A stretch of DNA of 64,000 bases from Pseudomonas azerbaijanoccidentalis (GCF_019145495.1 NZ_JAHSTU010000012.1:62001-126000), one strand, 5' to 3'; positions 51,681 through 60,069 are shown, numbered from the stretch's first letter. Notes: generated by a model not told the origin, from the letters alone. A program made the numbers and translations.

Positions 51681-52094
51681 ATGGTTGCTCACCTGATTGA
51701 ATTTGCCACTAACCACTACATTCTCGTCGGTATCTTCGTCGTACTGCTGGCCGCACTGATCGCGTATCAGATGCAGGGCGGCGGCCGTAGCCTGAGCACC
51801 GGTGAACTGACCGGCCTGGTCAACAAAGATGCGGGCGTGGTGATCGACATTCGTCCAGCCAAAGACTTTGCCGCCGGTCACATTGTTGGCGCGTTGAACA
51901 TTCCTCACGACAAACTGACCGCCCGCGTCGGCGAGTTGGAAAAGCACAAGGCCAAGACCATCATTCTGGTCGACGCCATGGGCCAGACTGCCGGCACCCA
52001 CGCTCGCGAGCTGATGAAGGCCGGCTTCACCGCTGCCAAGCTGTCCGGTGGTGTTTCCAGCTGGAAAGCCGACAACCTGCCGCTGGTGAAGTGA
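51681..52094 (+). CDS. yibN: Membrane-anchored rhodanese-like protein lacking the active Cys (YibN)
   Basis: 137 aa from ATG 51681. One N-terminal membrane helix ('YILVGIFVVLLAALIAYQMQ') and a rhodanese domain: 'DAGVVIDIRPAKDFAAGHIV', 'GALNIPHDKLTARVGELEKH', then 'IILVDAMGQTAGTHARELMK'. The CxxGxR active loop is DAMGQT, with D98 where Cys stands and T103 in place of Arg. E. coli YibN, as I recall it, also lacks Cys. So it is probably not a sulfur transferase. Gene order yibN-grxC-secB is the conserved one; the protein may assist membrane insertion or secretion. Confidence 0.92.
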   Translation: MVAHLIEFATNHYILVGIFVVLLAALIAYQMQGGGRSLSTGELTGLVNKDAGVVIDIRPAKDFAAGHIVGALNIPHDKLTARVGELEKHKAKTIILVDAMGQTAGTHARELMKAGFTAAKLSGGVSSWKADNLPLVK

Positions 52095-52095
52095 T

Positions 52096-52350
52096 ATGAG
52101 CAACGTCGTCGTCTACTCCAGCGATTACTGCCCTTATTGCTCCCGAGCCAAGTACCTGCTCGAGAACAAAGGCGTGGCCTTCGAAGAGATCAAGGTCGAT
52201 GGCAAGCCGCAGGTGCGTGCCGCAATGGCTCAGAAGGCCGGACGTACATCCGTGCCGCAGATCTGGATCGGCAGCACCCACGTTGGCGGTTGTGATGATT
52301 TGTTTGCCCTGGAGCGCGCCGGTAAGCTCGACGCACTGCTCAAGGCTTGA
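52096..52350 (+). CDS. grxC: Glutaredoxin 3
   Basis: 84 aa. Thioredoxin-like fold with dithiol active site C12-P-Y-C15 in 'YSSDYCPYCSRAKYLL', GSH-binding 'TSVPQIWIGSTHVGGCDDLF' (cis-Pro TVP-type loop and GG). It reduces disulfides with glutathione in the cytoplasm. It starts two bases after the yibN stop and precedes secB by 47 bases. Confidence 0.97.
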   Translation: MSNVVVYSSDYCPYCSRAKYLLENKGVAFEEIKVDGKPQVRAAMAQKAGRTSVPQIWIGSTHVGGCDDLFALERAGKLDALLKA

Positions 52351-52397
52351 ATTCGATTTCATACCCTATAAAAGCCCAAGATCAGAAAGGATCTGAG

Positions 52398-52883
52398 ATG
52401 ACTGACCAACAGAACACTGCAGCTAGCGAAGAAGAAACCGCACCGCAATTCTCCTTGCAGCGCATCTACGTACGTGACTTGTCCTTCGAGGCCCCAAAAA
52501 GCCCGGCGATCTTCCGCCAGCAGTGGGAGCCGAGTGTCGGTCTGGATCTGAACACCCGCCAAAAGGCTCTGGAATCTGACTTCCACGAAGTCGTGCTGAC
52601 CTTGTCGGTTACCGTGAAAAACGGTGACGAAGTGGCGTTCATCGCCGAAGTGCAACAGGCCGGTATCTTCCTGATCAAGAACCTGGACGACGCTTCGATG
52701 AGCCACACCCTGGGTGCGTTCTGCCCGAACATCCTGTTCCCGTACGCTCGCGAAACCCTGGACAGCCTGGTGACCCGCGGCTCGTTCCCGGCACTGATGC
52801 TGGCTCCGGTGAACTTCGACGCACTGTACGCGCAAGAGCTGCAACGCATGCAGGCGGCGGGCGAGACGCCGACCGTTCAGTAA
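52398..52883 (+). CDS. secB: Protein-export chaperone SecB
   Basis: 161 aa from ATG 52398. 'FSLQRIYVRDLSFEAPKSPA', 'WEPSVGLDLNTRQKALESDF', 'EVVLTLSVTVKNGDEVAFIA' and 'FCPNILFPYARETLDSLVTR' are the SecB core, and the acidic N terminus (EEETAPQ) is normal. It keeps preproteins unfolded and delivers them to SecA. Last gene of yibN-grxC-secB, ended by an unusually long hairpin. Confidence 0.97.
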   Translation: MTDQQNTAASEEETAPQFSLQRIYVRDLSFEAPKSPAIFRQQWEPSVGLDLNTRQKALESDFHEVVLTLSVTVKNGDEVAFIAEVQQAGIFLIKNLDDASMSHTLGAFCPNILFPYARETLDSLVTRGSFPALMLAPVNFDALYAQELQRMQAAGETPTVQ

Positions 52884-52890
52884 AAACTTT

Positions 52891-52942
52891 GTTTGCTCCA
52901 TGAAAAAAGCGCCTCTGAAGGCGCTTTTTTCATGGAGCAAAC
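52891..52942. terminator. Bidirectional terminator with perfect 23-bp arms after secB
   Basis: The bases 52891-52913 and 52920-52942 are exact inverted complements around loop TCTGAA. The core is AAAAAAGCGCC-tctgaa-GGCGCTTTTTT, with extra pairing GTTTGCTCCATG/CATGGAGCAAAC outside. Works for secB and, on the other strand, for the convergent trmL. Confidence 0.9.
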
Positions 52943-52951
52943 GAAACCTTC

Positions 52952-53034
52952 GAGTAGGCGCTGCCGAAGGCTGCGATCTTTTGATTTTGGTTTTTAAGAT
53001 CAAAAGATCGCAGCCTTCGGCAGCTCCTACAAAG
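52952..53034. repeat. REP-type inverted pair (family A)
   Basis: GTAGGCGCTGCCGAAGGCTG / CAGCCTTCGGCAGCTCCTAC arms with GATCTTTTGATTTTGG in the loop. It sits between secB and trmL. Confidence 0.88.
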
Positions 53035-53043
53035 CGGGCGGTG

Positions 53044-53499
53044 TTATTTGAAGTCGTTTTGGCGCCAGGCTTCGTAAACGGCGACCGCGACGGTGTTGGA
53101 CAGGTTCAGGCTGCGACAGCCTTCGCGCATTGGCAGGCGCAGGCGTTGTTCGGCGGGCAGGGCGTCCAGCACTTCGGCGGGCAAGCCCCGGCTTTCCGGG
53201 CCGAACAGGAACGCGTCGCCCGGGACGAAGCTGGCATCGTGGAAGGGCCGTGAACCCTTGGTGGTGAAGGCGAACACCCGCGGGTGACCGAGGCTTTCCA
53301 GGCAGCTGGCAAGGTCCGCATGGCGTTGCAGGGTGGCATACTCGTGGTAATCGAGGCCGGCCCGGCGCAGGCGCTTGTCGTCCATCTCGAAGCCCAGCGG
53401 TTCGATCAAATGCAGGTGGCAGCCACTGTTGGCGCACAGCCTGATAACGTTGCCGGTATTCGGCGGAATTTCTGGTTGGAAAAGGATGACGTGAAACAT
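53044..53499 (-). CDS. trmL: tRNA (cytidine(34)-2'-O)-methyltransferase
   Basis: 151 aa from ATG 53497-53499. SPOUT fold: 'MFHVILFQPEIPPNTGNVIR', 'LHLIEPLGFEMDDKRLRRAG', 'DYHEYATLQRHADLASCL' and 'DAFLFGPESRGLPAEVLDAL' with the knot 'RLPMREGCRSLNLSNTVAVA'. It methylates the ribose of wobble C34/U34 of tRNA-Leu. Its start overlaps that of the divergent gene at 53498. A longer frame to 53766 has no family features. Confidence 0.95.
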   Translation of the reverse strand: MFHVILFQPEIPPNTGNVIRLCANSGCHLHLIEPLGFEMDDKRLRRAGLDYHEYATLQRHADLASCLESLGHPRVFAFTTKGSRPFHDASFVPGDAFLFGPESRGLPAEVLDALPAEQRLRLPMREGCRSLNLSNTVAVAVYEAWRQNDFK

Positions 53500-53938
53500 G
53501 CACGGCTCCGAAGGTAAAGATGAGCGGCATTCTACGCCGCAAGCCGACTCTCGTTCGAAACTATTCCCGCGCGTGATGATGTCGCTGGCCATTGTCGGGG
53601 TGATGGTGGGGCTGATGATCGGTCGCCTGACCACGCCCGACCCCAGCGTGCTGCAGCAAATCGACGTGACGAGCGAGGGTTTGGTGGTGTGGTTCAACAA
53701 CGAGCCCAAGACCCACGGCGAGATCGTCGATGGCAGCGTCGCGTTGTTGTTCGAGGCGGAGGGCAAGGCACAGCAGGGTCAGCTCAAGCTGAACGACAAG
53801 AGCGTGAACTGGCGGGTGCGATTGAGTGATGGGGGGGTGTTGCTGACGATGGTGGCGGCCCGGCCCCTGCAGGGTGAGTGGGCCGGTAGCGAGGTCGATG
53901 ACCGCTGGCGGTTGGAGATCCATCTCCGAGAGCAATAA
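53498..53938 (+). CDS. Membrane-anchored protein of unknown function
   Basis: 146 aa. A basic cytoplasmic head with 'DSRSKLFPRVMMSLAIVGVM' leads into one membrane helix (about residues 25-45, 'IVGVMVGLMIGRL'). A beta-rich domain follows with 'LQQIDVTSEGLVVWFNNEPK', 'THGEIVDGSVALLFEAEGKA' and 'VNWRVRLSDGGVLLTMVAAR'. Common in Pseudomonas next to trmL and ntrC as I recall. No enzyme motif. Followed at once by the tandem repeats. Confidence 0.7.
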   Translation: MHGSEGKDERHSTPQADSRSKLFPRVMMSLAIVGVMVGLMIGRLTTPDPSVLQQIDVTSEGLVVWFNNEPKTHGEIVDGSVALLFEAEGKAQQGQLKLNDKSVNWRVRLSDGGVLLTMVAARPLQGEWAGSEVDDRWRLEIHLREQ

Positions 53939-53940
53939 AA

Positions 53941-54145
53941 GAGGGAATCCCCGGCCTGCCTGTACCAAGGTCCCCAAAACGGGAGGGTTCGCGCATTGCG
54001 TCGTGAACCCGGTGTAAAGAGGGAATCCCCGGCCTGCCTGTACCAAGGACCCCAAAACTGGGTGGGCTCGTCGCTTGTGCGGTGTGAGCCCGGTGTAAAG
54101 AGGGGAATCCCCGGCCTGCCTGTACCAAGGTCCCCGAAACTGGGT
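53941..54145. repeat. Tandem repeat of about 80 bp, 2.6 copies
   Basis: The unit beginning GAGGGAATCCCCGGCCTGCC starts at 53941, 54019 and 54100, with periods of 78 and 81 bp. Each unit continues with TGTACCAAGG and CCCCaAAACtGGG. The spacer part of the first two units forms hairpins GGGTTC-N14-GAACCC (53985-54010) and GGGCTC-N16-GAGCCC (54064-54091), which differ by a matched T-A to C-G change. No coding frame is supported. Confidence 0.85.
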
Positions 54146-54227
54146 AGTGATCTGAATCACTGATGAGACTATTGCAGGGGGCGTGCCAGAATTAACAAGA
54201 TGAAACAGAAAACTGTTATGAAACGCT

Positions 54228-54262
54228 GAAGGCCCCGGAGTACGGGGCTTTCGTGTTTTTTC
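54228..54262 (+). terminator. Terminator after the tandem repeats
   Basis: AAGGCCCCG-gagta-CGGGGCTTT followed by a T-rich tail. Confidence 0.75.
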
Positions 54263-54357
54263 GCCAAGCGTTCGAATACGAATGCCAGCGGGGGTTTGAA
54301 TGGTTTTTTGTGCGCGATTGCGGTTCACCGTGCATTGCGGCGGTGCACAAGCAAAAA

Positions 54358-54432
54358 AAGATCGCAGCGTCCGGCAGCTCCTGCAGGCTTTTATGTATGC
54401 CTGTAGGAGCTGCCGAAGGCTGCGATCTTTTC
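54358..54432. repeat. REP-type inverted pair (family A)
   Basis: GATCGCAGCGTCCGGCAGCT and AGCTGCCGAAGGCTGCGATC with CCTGTAGG-type ends. It sits just downstream of ntrC. Confidence 0.9.
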
Positions 54433-54459
54433 GTGAGCAACTAAATTCGAAAGCCGGAT

Positions 54460-55896
54460 TTAGCCCTCATCCCCCTCATCATCATCCCCGCCATCCACCT
54501 TCATCCCCAATTCCTTGATCTTGCGAGTCAGGGTGTTTCGCCCCCAACCCAGCAAAACGGCAGCATCGCGGCGGCGACCGGCGGTGTGCTTGAGGGCGGT
54601 TTCGATCATGATCCGCTCGAAGGCCGGAACGGCACTGTCCAGCAGGCTCGACTGACCGCGAGCCAATGCCTGGTCGGCCCACTGACGCAGCGCCTGTTCC
54701 CAATTGGTCACCGGCGCCGAATCCTGCGGCAGGCTCAGCAACTCAGGTGGCAAGTCACCGATATGCACTTCGCGGCCCGAAGCCATTACCGTGATCCAGC
54801 GGCAGGTGTTCTCCAGCTGACGCACGTTGCCTGGCCATGGCAGGTTTTTCAGGTATTCCTCGGTCTCGCTTTTCAGCAGCTTCGGCTCAACGGCCAATTC
54901 CTGCGCGGCGCGGCTGAGGAAGTGCTTGGCCAGAGTCGGGATGTCTTCTCGACGATCCGACAGGCGCGGGATGTGAATGCGGATCACATTGAGGCGGTGG
55001 AACAAGTCTTCACGGAATTTCCCGGCATGCACCAGGGTTTCCAGATTCTGGTGAGTCGCCGCGATGATCCGCACGTCCACCTTGACGGGCACATGACCGC
55101 CGACGCGGTAGAACTCGCCATCAGCCAGAACGCGCAGCAAGCGGGTCTGGGTGTCGGCCGGCATGTCGCCGATTTCATCGAGGAACAGCGTGCCGCCATC
55201 GGCTTGCTCGAAACGCCCGCGACGCAGGTTGGCCGCGCCAGTGAACGCGCCTTTTTCGTGGCCGAACAGTTCGGATTCCATCAGGTCTTTGGGGATCGCC
55301 GCCATGTTCAGCGCAATGAACGGCGACGCCGCACGAGGGCTGTGACGGTGCAGGGCGTGGGCCACCAGCTCTTTACCGGTACCGGATTCGCCGTTGATCA
55401 GCACGGTGATGTTGGAATGGCTCAAACGCCCGATGGCGCGAAACACTTCCTGCATCGCCGGCGCTTCGCCGATGATTTCCGGGGTGCGGGTCAGGGTCGG
55501 GGCGACTTCCAGGCCTTGTTGCTCCTGGGCGTGCTGGTTGGCGCGTTTGACCAGTGAAACCGCTTCATCGACGTCGAACGGCTTGGGCAGGTACTCGAAA
55601 GCGCCGCCCTGATAGGACGCGACAGCGCTGTCCAGATCGGAGTGCGCGGTCATGATAATCACCGGCAGCCGTGGGTGCTGTTCGCGAATCCGCGCCAGAA
55701 GGTCCAGGCCGCTGGCACCGGGCATGCGAATGTCGGAGATGATCACGTCTGGCTGCTGGCGTGCCAGGCGGCTCATCACGCCGTCGGCGCTGTCGAAGCT
55801 TTGCGTGGTCATGCCTTCCTGTTGCAAGGCTTTTTCCAGGACCCAACGGATAGAACGGTCGTCATCGACGATCCACACGGTTTCACTACGGCTCAT
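54460..55896 (-). CDS. ntrC: Nitrogen regulatory response regulator NtrC (GlnG)
   Basis: 478 aa. Receiver domain ('VWIVDDDRSIRWVLEKALQQ', phospho-Asp in 'DVIISDIRMPGASGLDLL'), then sigma-54 AAA+ domain about residues 140-380 with 'VLINGESGTGKELVAHALHR', GAFTGA ('EKGAFTGAANLRRGRFEQAD') and 'EYLKNLPWPGNVRQLENTCR'. The C-terminal Fis-type HTH is 'RDAAVLLGWGRNTLTRKIKE'. It activates glnA and other sigma-54 promoters when nitrogen is short. The tail has an extra acidic 'DGGDDDEGDEG'. Overlaps ntrB by four bases. Confidence 0.97.
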   Translation of the reverse strand: MSRSETVWIVDDDRSIRWVLEKALQQEGMTTQSFDSADGVMSRLARQQPDVIISDIRMPGASGLDLLARIREQHPRLPVIIMTAHSDLDSAVASYQGGAFEYLPKPFDVDEAVSLVKRANQHAQEQQGLEVAPTLTRTPEIIGEAPAMQEVFRAIGRLSHSNITVLINGESGTGKELVAHALHRHSPRAASPFIALNMAAIPKDLMESELFGHEKGAFTGAANLRRGRFEQADGGTLFLDEIGDMPADTQTRLLRVLADGEFYRVGGHVPVKVDVRIIAATHQNLETLVHAGKFREDLFHRLNVIRIHIPRLSDRREDIPTLAKHFLSRAAQELAVEPKLLKSETEEYLKNLPWPGNVRQLENTCRWITVMASGREVHIGDLPPELLSLPQDSAPVTNWEQALRQWADQALARGQSSLLDSAVPAFERIMIETALKHTAGRRRDAAVLLGWGRNTLTRKIKELGMKVDGGDDDEGDEG

Positions 55897-56978
55897 GTCG
55901 ATGTGGCTCCTTGTTCCAGTGGCAGAAAGATCGAGAACGTGGTGTGGCCGGGGTGGCTGTCACACTCGATCAGGCCCTGGTGCTGGCTGATGATGTTCTG
56001 GGTAATGGCCAGGCCGAGTCCGGTACCGTCCGGGCGTCCGCTGACCATGGGGAAGAAAATGGTTTCCTGAAGTTCCGCAGGAATGCCGGGGCCGTTGTCG
56101 ATGATTTCGATCTTGGTCACCAGGCGATGGCGCACGTGGCCGATGGTGAACTGGCGCATGGCGCGGGTGCGCAGGCTGATGCGGCCCAGGCGCAGCTCGT
56201 TCTGGCTGCTGATGGCCTGCATGGCGTTGCGCACGATGTTCAGAACGGCCTGGATCATTTGTTCACGATCGATCAGAACGTCGGGAATGCTTGGGTCGTA
56301 GTCGCGCACCAAAGTAATGCAGCCCTGGCTTTCCGCCTCCACCAGGTGACAAACACGCTCCAGCACTTCATGGACGTTGCACATGGCCAGCGATGGCAGC
56401 TTGTTGGAACCGAGCATGCGATCGACCAGGTTGCGCAGGCGGTCGGCTTCTTCAATGATCACGTTGGTGTAATCGCGCAGGCTTTCTTCCGGCAGCTCAC
56501 GGGCCAGCAATTGCGCCGCGCCACGAATGCCGCCCAGCGGATTCTTGATCTCGTGGGCGAGGCCGCGCACCAGCATCTTGCTGGTTTCCTGCTTCGACAG
56601 CTGGGCTTCTTCTTTGGTGATTCGCAGCAAGCGATCGCGAGGGTGCACTTCGAGCAGCAGCAACGTGTCGCCATTGCTCAGGATCGGCGTGACCGCGTAA
56701 TCGACCGTCAGGGTCTGGCCGGTGAGGGCGGTGAGCATTGCTTCGCGCTTGGTGAACGGATGCGCTTGCTGGACCGCTTGTCGCAAGGAATTGAGCGCCT
56801 CGGTGGATTCGGTGAACAACTCGCTGATGAACTGCCCATGGCTGCGCTGGCCGCTAATGGCCAGGAGCATTTCCGCCGCAGGGTTCATGTACTCAAGGCG
56901 CAATTCGGCATCGAGCAGGATGGTCGCGGTGGTGAGGTTGTCGAGTAGCAAACGGTGGAGTGCGTCGCTAATGGTCAT
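55893..56978 (-). CDS. ntrB: Nitrogen regulatory sensor kinase NtrB (GlnL)
   Basis: 361 aa from ATG 56976-56978, six bases after AGAGG; a longer frame to 57266 lacks family sequence. PAS domain first ('LRLEYMNPAAEMLLAISGQR'), then H-box 'LVRGLAHEIKNPLGGIRGAA' with the phospho-His, N-box 'AVLNIVRNAMQAISSQ' and ATP-lid boxes 'IIDNGPGIPAELQETIFFPM' and 'SGRPDGTGLGLAITQNII'. It is controlled by PII protein and phosphorylates NtrC. Cytoplasmic, with no membrane helix. Confidence 0.97.
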   Translation of the reverse strand: MTISDALHRLLLDNLTTATILLDAELRLEYMNPAAEMLLAISGQRSHGQFISELFTESTEALNSLRQAVQQAHPFTKREAMLTALTGQTLTVDYAVTPILSNGDTLLLLEVHPRDRLLRITKEEAQLSKQETSKMLVRGLAHEIKNPLGGIRGAAQLLARELPEESLRDYTNVIIEEADRLRNLVDRMLGSNKLPSLAMCNVHEVLERVCHLVEAESQGCITLVRDYDPSIPDVLIDREQMIQAVLNIVRNAMQAISSQNELRLGRISLRTRAMRQFTIGHVRHRLVTKIEIIDNGPGIPAELQETIFFPMVSGRPDGTGLGLAITQNIISQHQGLIECDSHPGHTTFSIFLPLEQGATST

Positions 56979-57208
56979 CGGGACCTCTTTTAGGGCAAAG
57001 CATGCGCAAGAAAAAAGCGCTGACGCGAGGAAAATGCAAAAACCAAACCAAGGCTCCGAAAAGAAGCGTTCAACGCCTGAAACGGGCGTTTGACGCTCGA
57101 TTGCGTGGCGCTCTGCCAGCCTGGACGGGTAGTTTCGAACCAAAATGGGTTGGAATTTAGCGGCGGTGCAACCATTCGCACCAATATAGTGCGCAAACCT
57201 GAGCGACG

Positions 57209-57823
57209 TTAGAAGAACCGCAGGAACGGATTTTTTTCTTCGGCCGGTTTGTCGGCAAGTGGACATTCCGGCCGTTGACCGTAGTCCGGGAGAGCGCAGG
57301 GTTTGACCTTGCGCTTTTGCGCCAGCGACATGCGCTGCATGTGGAAGGGCTGATTGGCGGTGCGTTCGACGGTGCGGCCTTGTTCGTCGAGGATTTCCAC
57401 AGACAGTTGGTGGGTGCCGCGATCGATGTTGGTCAGCGGGAACACCGGACTGATGCCAGGCTCTGCCGTAGGTTTGCCGTCTAGCAACAAGCGGTAACTA
57501 TGGCCCTTTTGCAGGCCTGGCTCACTGGTAATGCTGACGATGATTTCGCCAGCGGTGCTGCGCACGGTGGCATCAGGCTCCGGTACCAGAACGCGTAGCA
57601 GGTCGTAGTGAAACAGAGGTTTTTGCTCGAATTTCTTTGCGGTGCCGGGCGACGCGGACGGTGCGGCGGACATTCGATTGCTGGTGGCCAGCGGCACGCG
57701 CTTGGCGTTGCCGGGTTTTGGCTGGTCGGTGAAAACCCGATTGCCCTGTGCATCGACGTAGGTAAAAACCTCTGCCGACGCAGGCAGCACAAACAACACG
57801 CCAATCAACAGCCAGGCCTTCAA
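57209..57823 (-). CDS. DUF4124-type secreted protein, copy 2
   Basis: 204 aa with signal peptide 'MKAWLLIGVLFVLPASAEV' followed directly by the DUF4124 motif 'FTYVDAQGNRVFTDQPKPG', where Tyr/Asp-x-x-Gly-x-x-x-Phe/Tyr is usual. The second half ('EIIVSITSEPGLQKGHSYRL', 'RGTHQLSVEILDEQGRTVER') resembles a beta-sandwich. Tail is Cys-containing ('VKPCALPDYGQRPECPLADK'). It is a paralog of the next gene upstream. Periplasmic role unknown. Confidence 0.85.
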   Translation of the reverse strand: MKAWLLIGVLFVLPASAEVFTYVDAQGNRVFTDQPKPGNAKRVPLATSNRMSAAPSASPGTAKKFEQKPLFHYDLLRVLVPEPDATVRSTAGEIIVSITSEPGLQKGHSYRLLLDGKPTAEPGISPVFPLTNIDRGTHQLSVEILDEQGRTVERTANQPFHMQRMSLAQKRKVKPCALPDYGQRPECPLADKPAEEKNPFLRFF

Positions 57824-58329
57824 GGCGTGTGCACTCGTTGCACGGTAAAGGTCACGCTGGGGCTTTGCTGGACCACGGTTTCGCCGTCGATCACCTGCAC
57901 TGCCAGGCTGTGCAGGCCGCGGTCGATGTTCACCAGTTGCAGGATCGGGACGTTGACGGGCTGGCCGTAGGGTTGCTCGTCGAGCAACAGCCTGAACAGA
58001 TGCGGGCCTTGCAGGCGCGGTTTGATCAGTACGTTGACGGTGAAGGTGCCGTTGTTGGCGCGCAGGGCTTCGGTGGTGGGCAGGCCGGTAAGTTCCAGTA
58101 CTTCGTAGGCTTGGCGGGGCTGTTCGCTCGCAGCGTTTTGCGCAGATGGTGCAGGAGCTGCCTGGGGTTCGACGCTGTTGAGTGGTGGCAAGTCGACCGG
58201 TTGAGCCGTTACCCCATCAGGAGGCTGATTGCTGTACGCGGTGTTGCCGTTGGCGTCCGTGTACTTGTAGATCTGCGCTGCGGCGGGCAGGGCGATCAGC
58301 AACAGAAGAAAGAGAAAACTACGACCCAT
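57820..58329 (-). CDS. DUF4124-type secreted protein, copy 1
   Basis: 169 aa with signal peptide 'MGRSFLFLLLLIALPAAAQ' and the motif 'IYKYTDANGNTAYSNQPPDG'. It continues with a Pro/Ala-rich linker and 'NNGTFTVNVLIKPRLQGPHL' and 'DRGLHSLAVQVIDGETVVQQ', matching the copy that follows, so a tandem duplication. The two genes overlap by four bases and lie between glnA and ntrB. Confidence 0.85.
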   Translation of the reverse strand: MGRSFLFLLLLIALPAAAQIYKYTDANGNTAYSNQPPDGVTAQPVDLPPLNSVEPQAAPAPSAQNAASEQPRQAYEVLELTGLPTTEALRANNGTFTVNVLIKPRLQGPHLFRLLLDEQPYGQPVNVPILQLVNIDRGLHSLAVQVIDGETVVQQSPSVTFTVQRVHTP

Positions 58330-58410
58330 AAAATCAACCGGAAACGAAAGCGTAGGGTTGCAGCATAGGTCAGGGGCGGCGGTTGGCCTAGCGTGTTCAT
58401 ATTTGGGTAC

Positions 58411-58497
58411 AGAAGATCAAAAGATCGCAGCCTTCGGCAGCTCCCACAGATGCATAACAATGTAGGAGCTGCCGAGGGCTGCGATCTTTTGATTTGT
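58411..58497. repeat. REP-type inverted pair (family A)
   Basis: GATCGCAGCCTTCGGCAGCT and AGCTGCCGAGGGCTGCGATC with CCACAGATGCATAACAATG in the loop. Sits between the DUF4124 pair and glnA. Confidence 0.9.
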
Positions 58498-58503
58498 GAT
58501 CAT

Positions 58504-58536
58504 AAAAAAGGCCTCCCGAAGGAGGCCTCTTTTTGT
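58504..58536 (-). terminator. Terminator of glnA
   Basis: AAAAAAGGCCTCC-cgaa-GGAGGCCTCTTTTT hairpin; acts for glnA on the minus strand. Confidence 0.85.
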
Positions 58537-58563
58537 CACGCCGCATGCGCAGGCGCTACCGGA

Positions 58564-59970
58564 TTAGCAGCTGTAGTACAGCTCGTATTCCAGTGGGTGT
58601 ACGAAGGTGCGTACTTTGATTTCTTCTTCGCTTTTCAGAGCGATGTAAGCGTCGATGAAGTCGTCGGAGAACACGCCGCCTTTGGTCAGGAACGCACGAC
58701 CCTTGTCCAGCTCTTCCAGGGCTTCTTTCAGGCTGCCGCAAACTTGTGGGATCTCTTTCGCCTCTTCAGGCGGCAGGTCGTACAGGTTTTTGTCGGCTGC
58801 GTCGCCAGGGTGGATCTTGTTCTGGATACCGTCCAGGCCAGCCATCATCAGTGCTGCGAAGCACAGGTATGGGTTGGCAGCCGGATCCGGGAAGCGCGCT
58901 TCGATACGGCGGCCTTTCGGGCTCGACACGTAAGGAATACGGATCGAAGCGGAACGGTTACGGGCCGAGTAGGCCAGCATCACTGGAGCTTCGAAGCCTG
59001 GAACCAGGCGCTTGTAGGAGTTGGTAGCCGGGTTGGTGAAGCCGTTCAGGGCCTTACCGTGTTTGATGATGCCGCCGATGAAGTACAGAGCGGTATCGGA
59101 CAGACCGGCATAGCCTTCGCCTGCGAAGGTGTTCTTGCCGTCTTTCCAGATGGACATGTGCACGTGCATGCCCGAGCCGTTGTCGCCGTACAGTGGCTTC
59201 GGCATGAAGGTCGCGGTGCGGCCGTAAGCGTCAGCAACGTTGTGTACAACGTACTTCAGGGTTTGGGTTTCGTCGGCTTTCTTCACCAGGGTGTTGAACT
59301 TGACGCCGATTTCGTTCTGGCCAGCAGTTGCCACTTCGTGGTGGTGAACTTCGACGGTCAGGCCCATTTCTTCCAGCGCGTTGCACATGGAGGTACGGAT
59401 TTCGTGGTCGTGGTCGAACGGTGGAACCGGGAAGTAACCGCCTTTGACGCCTGGACGGTGGCCTTTGTTGCCGCCTTCCACATCCTGGTCGGACATCCAC
59501 GAGCCTTGTTCAGAGTAGATCTTGAACATGGAGCCGGAGATGTCGGACTTGAACTTCACTTGGTCGAAGATGAAGAACTCTGGCTCCGGACCTGCGTACA
59601 CAGTGTCGCCGATGGCGGTGGATTTGAGGTATTCCTCTGCGCGCTTGGCGATCGCGCGTGGGTCGCGGTCGTAGCCTTGCATGCTCGAAGGTTCGATGAT
59701 GTCGCAGACCAGAATCAGGGTCGGCTCTTCAGTGAACGGGTCCAGTACGGCAGTGCTGTCGTCCGGCAGCAGGATCATGTCGGAGGCTTCGATGCCTTTC
59801 CAGCCAGCGATGGAGGAACCGTCGAACATCTTGCCGACTTCGAAGAAGTCTTCATCCAGCGCGTCGCGAGCCGGCATGGTCACGTGGTGCTGAGTGCCTT
59901 TGGTGTCCGTGAAGCGCAGATCAATCCACTTGACGTCATGATCTTTGATGAGTTGAACCGACTTCGACAT
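58564..59970 (-). CDS. glnA: Glutamine synthetase, type I
   Basis: 468 aa, the GSI-beta length. Beta-grasp N part 'IDLRFTDTKGTQHHVTMPAR', metal site 'VYAGPEPEFFIFDQVKFKSD', 'NGSGMHVHMSIWKDGKNTFA', 'NRSASIRIPYVSSPKGRRIE' and 'EARFPDPAANPYLCFAALMM'. Tyr397 in 'NLYDLPPEEAKEIP' is the adenylylation site, matching E. coli numbering. It makes glutamine from glutamate and ammonia. A strong sigma-54 promoter lies upstream and ntrBC lies nearby, giving the classical nitrogen control loop. Confidence 0.98.
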   Translation of the reverse strand: MSKSVQLIKDHDVKWIDLRFTDTKGTQHHVTMPARDALDEDFFEVGKMFDGSSIAGWKGIEASDMILLPDDSTAVLDPFTEEPTLILVCDIIEPSSMQGYDRDPRAIAKRAEEYLKSTAIGDTVYAGPEPEFFIFDQVKFKSDISGSMFKIYSEQGSWMSDQDVEGGNKGHRPGVKGGYFPVPPFDHDHEIRTSMCNALEEMGLTVEVHHHEVATAGQNEIGVKFNTLVKKADETQTLKYVVHNVADAYGRTATFMPKPLYGDNGSGMHVHMSIWKDGKNTFAGEGYAGLSDTALYFIGGIIKHGKALNGFTNPATNSYKRLVPGFEAPVMLAYSARNRSASIRIPYVSSPKGRRIEARFPDPAANPYLCFAALMMAGLDGIQNKIHPGDAADKNLYDLPPEEAKEIPQVCGSLKEALEELDKGRAFLTKGGVFSDDFIDAYIALKSEEEIKVRTFVHPLEYELYYSC

Positions 59971-60069
59971 AGTGTCCTCCGGGTGGCTTCGGGCTTAAGT
60001 AGTGGATGCCCTTAGAATGTGGGTGATGCCGGCGCGAATACTCTGCCAAGGCAACCTGCCTCACAAGGG

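Noticed and set aside
53941..54145. Tandem repeats considered as a CRISPR array
   Set aside because: Only 2.6 copies, units of about 80 bp, with spacer parts that are themselves similar. Not CRISPR.
58393..60015. 540-codon plus-strand frame opposite glnA
   Set aside because: Antisense of the glutamine synthetase gene, crossing a REP pair and a terminator.
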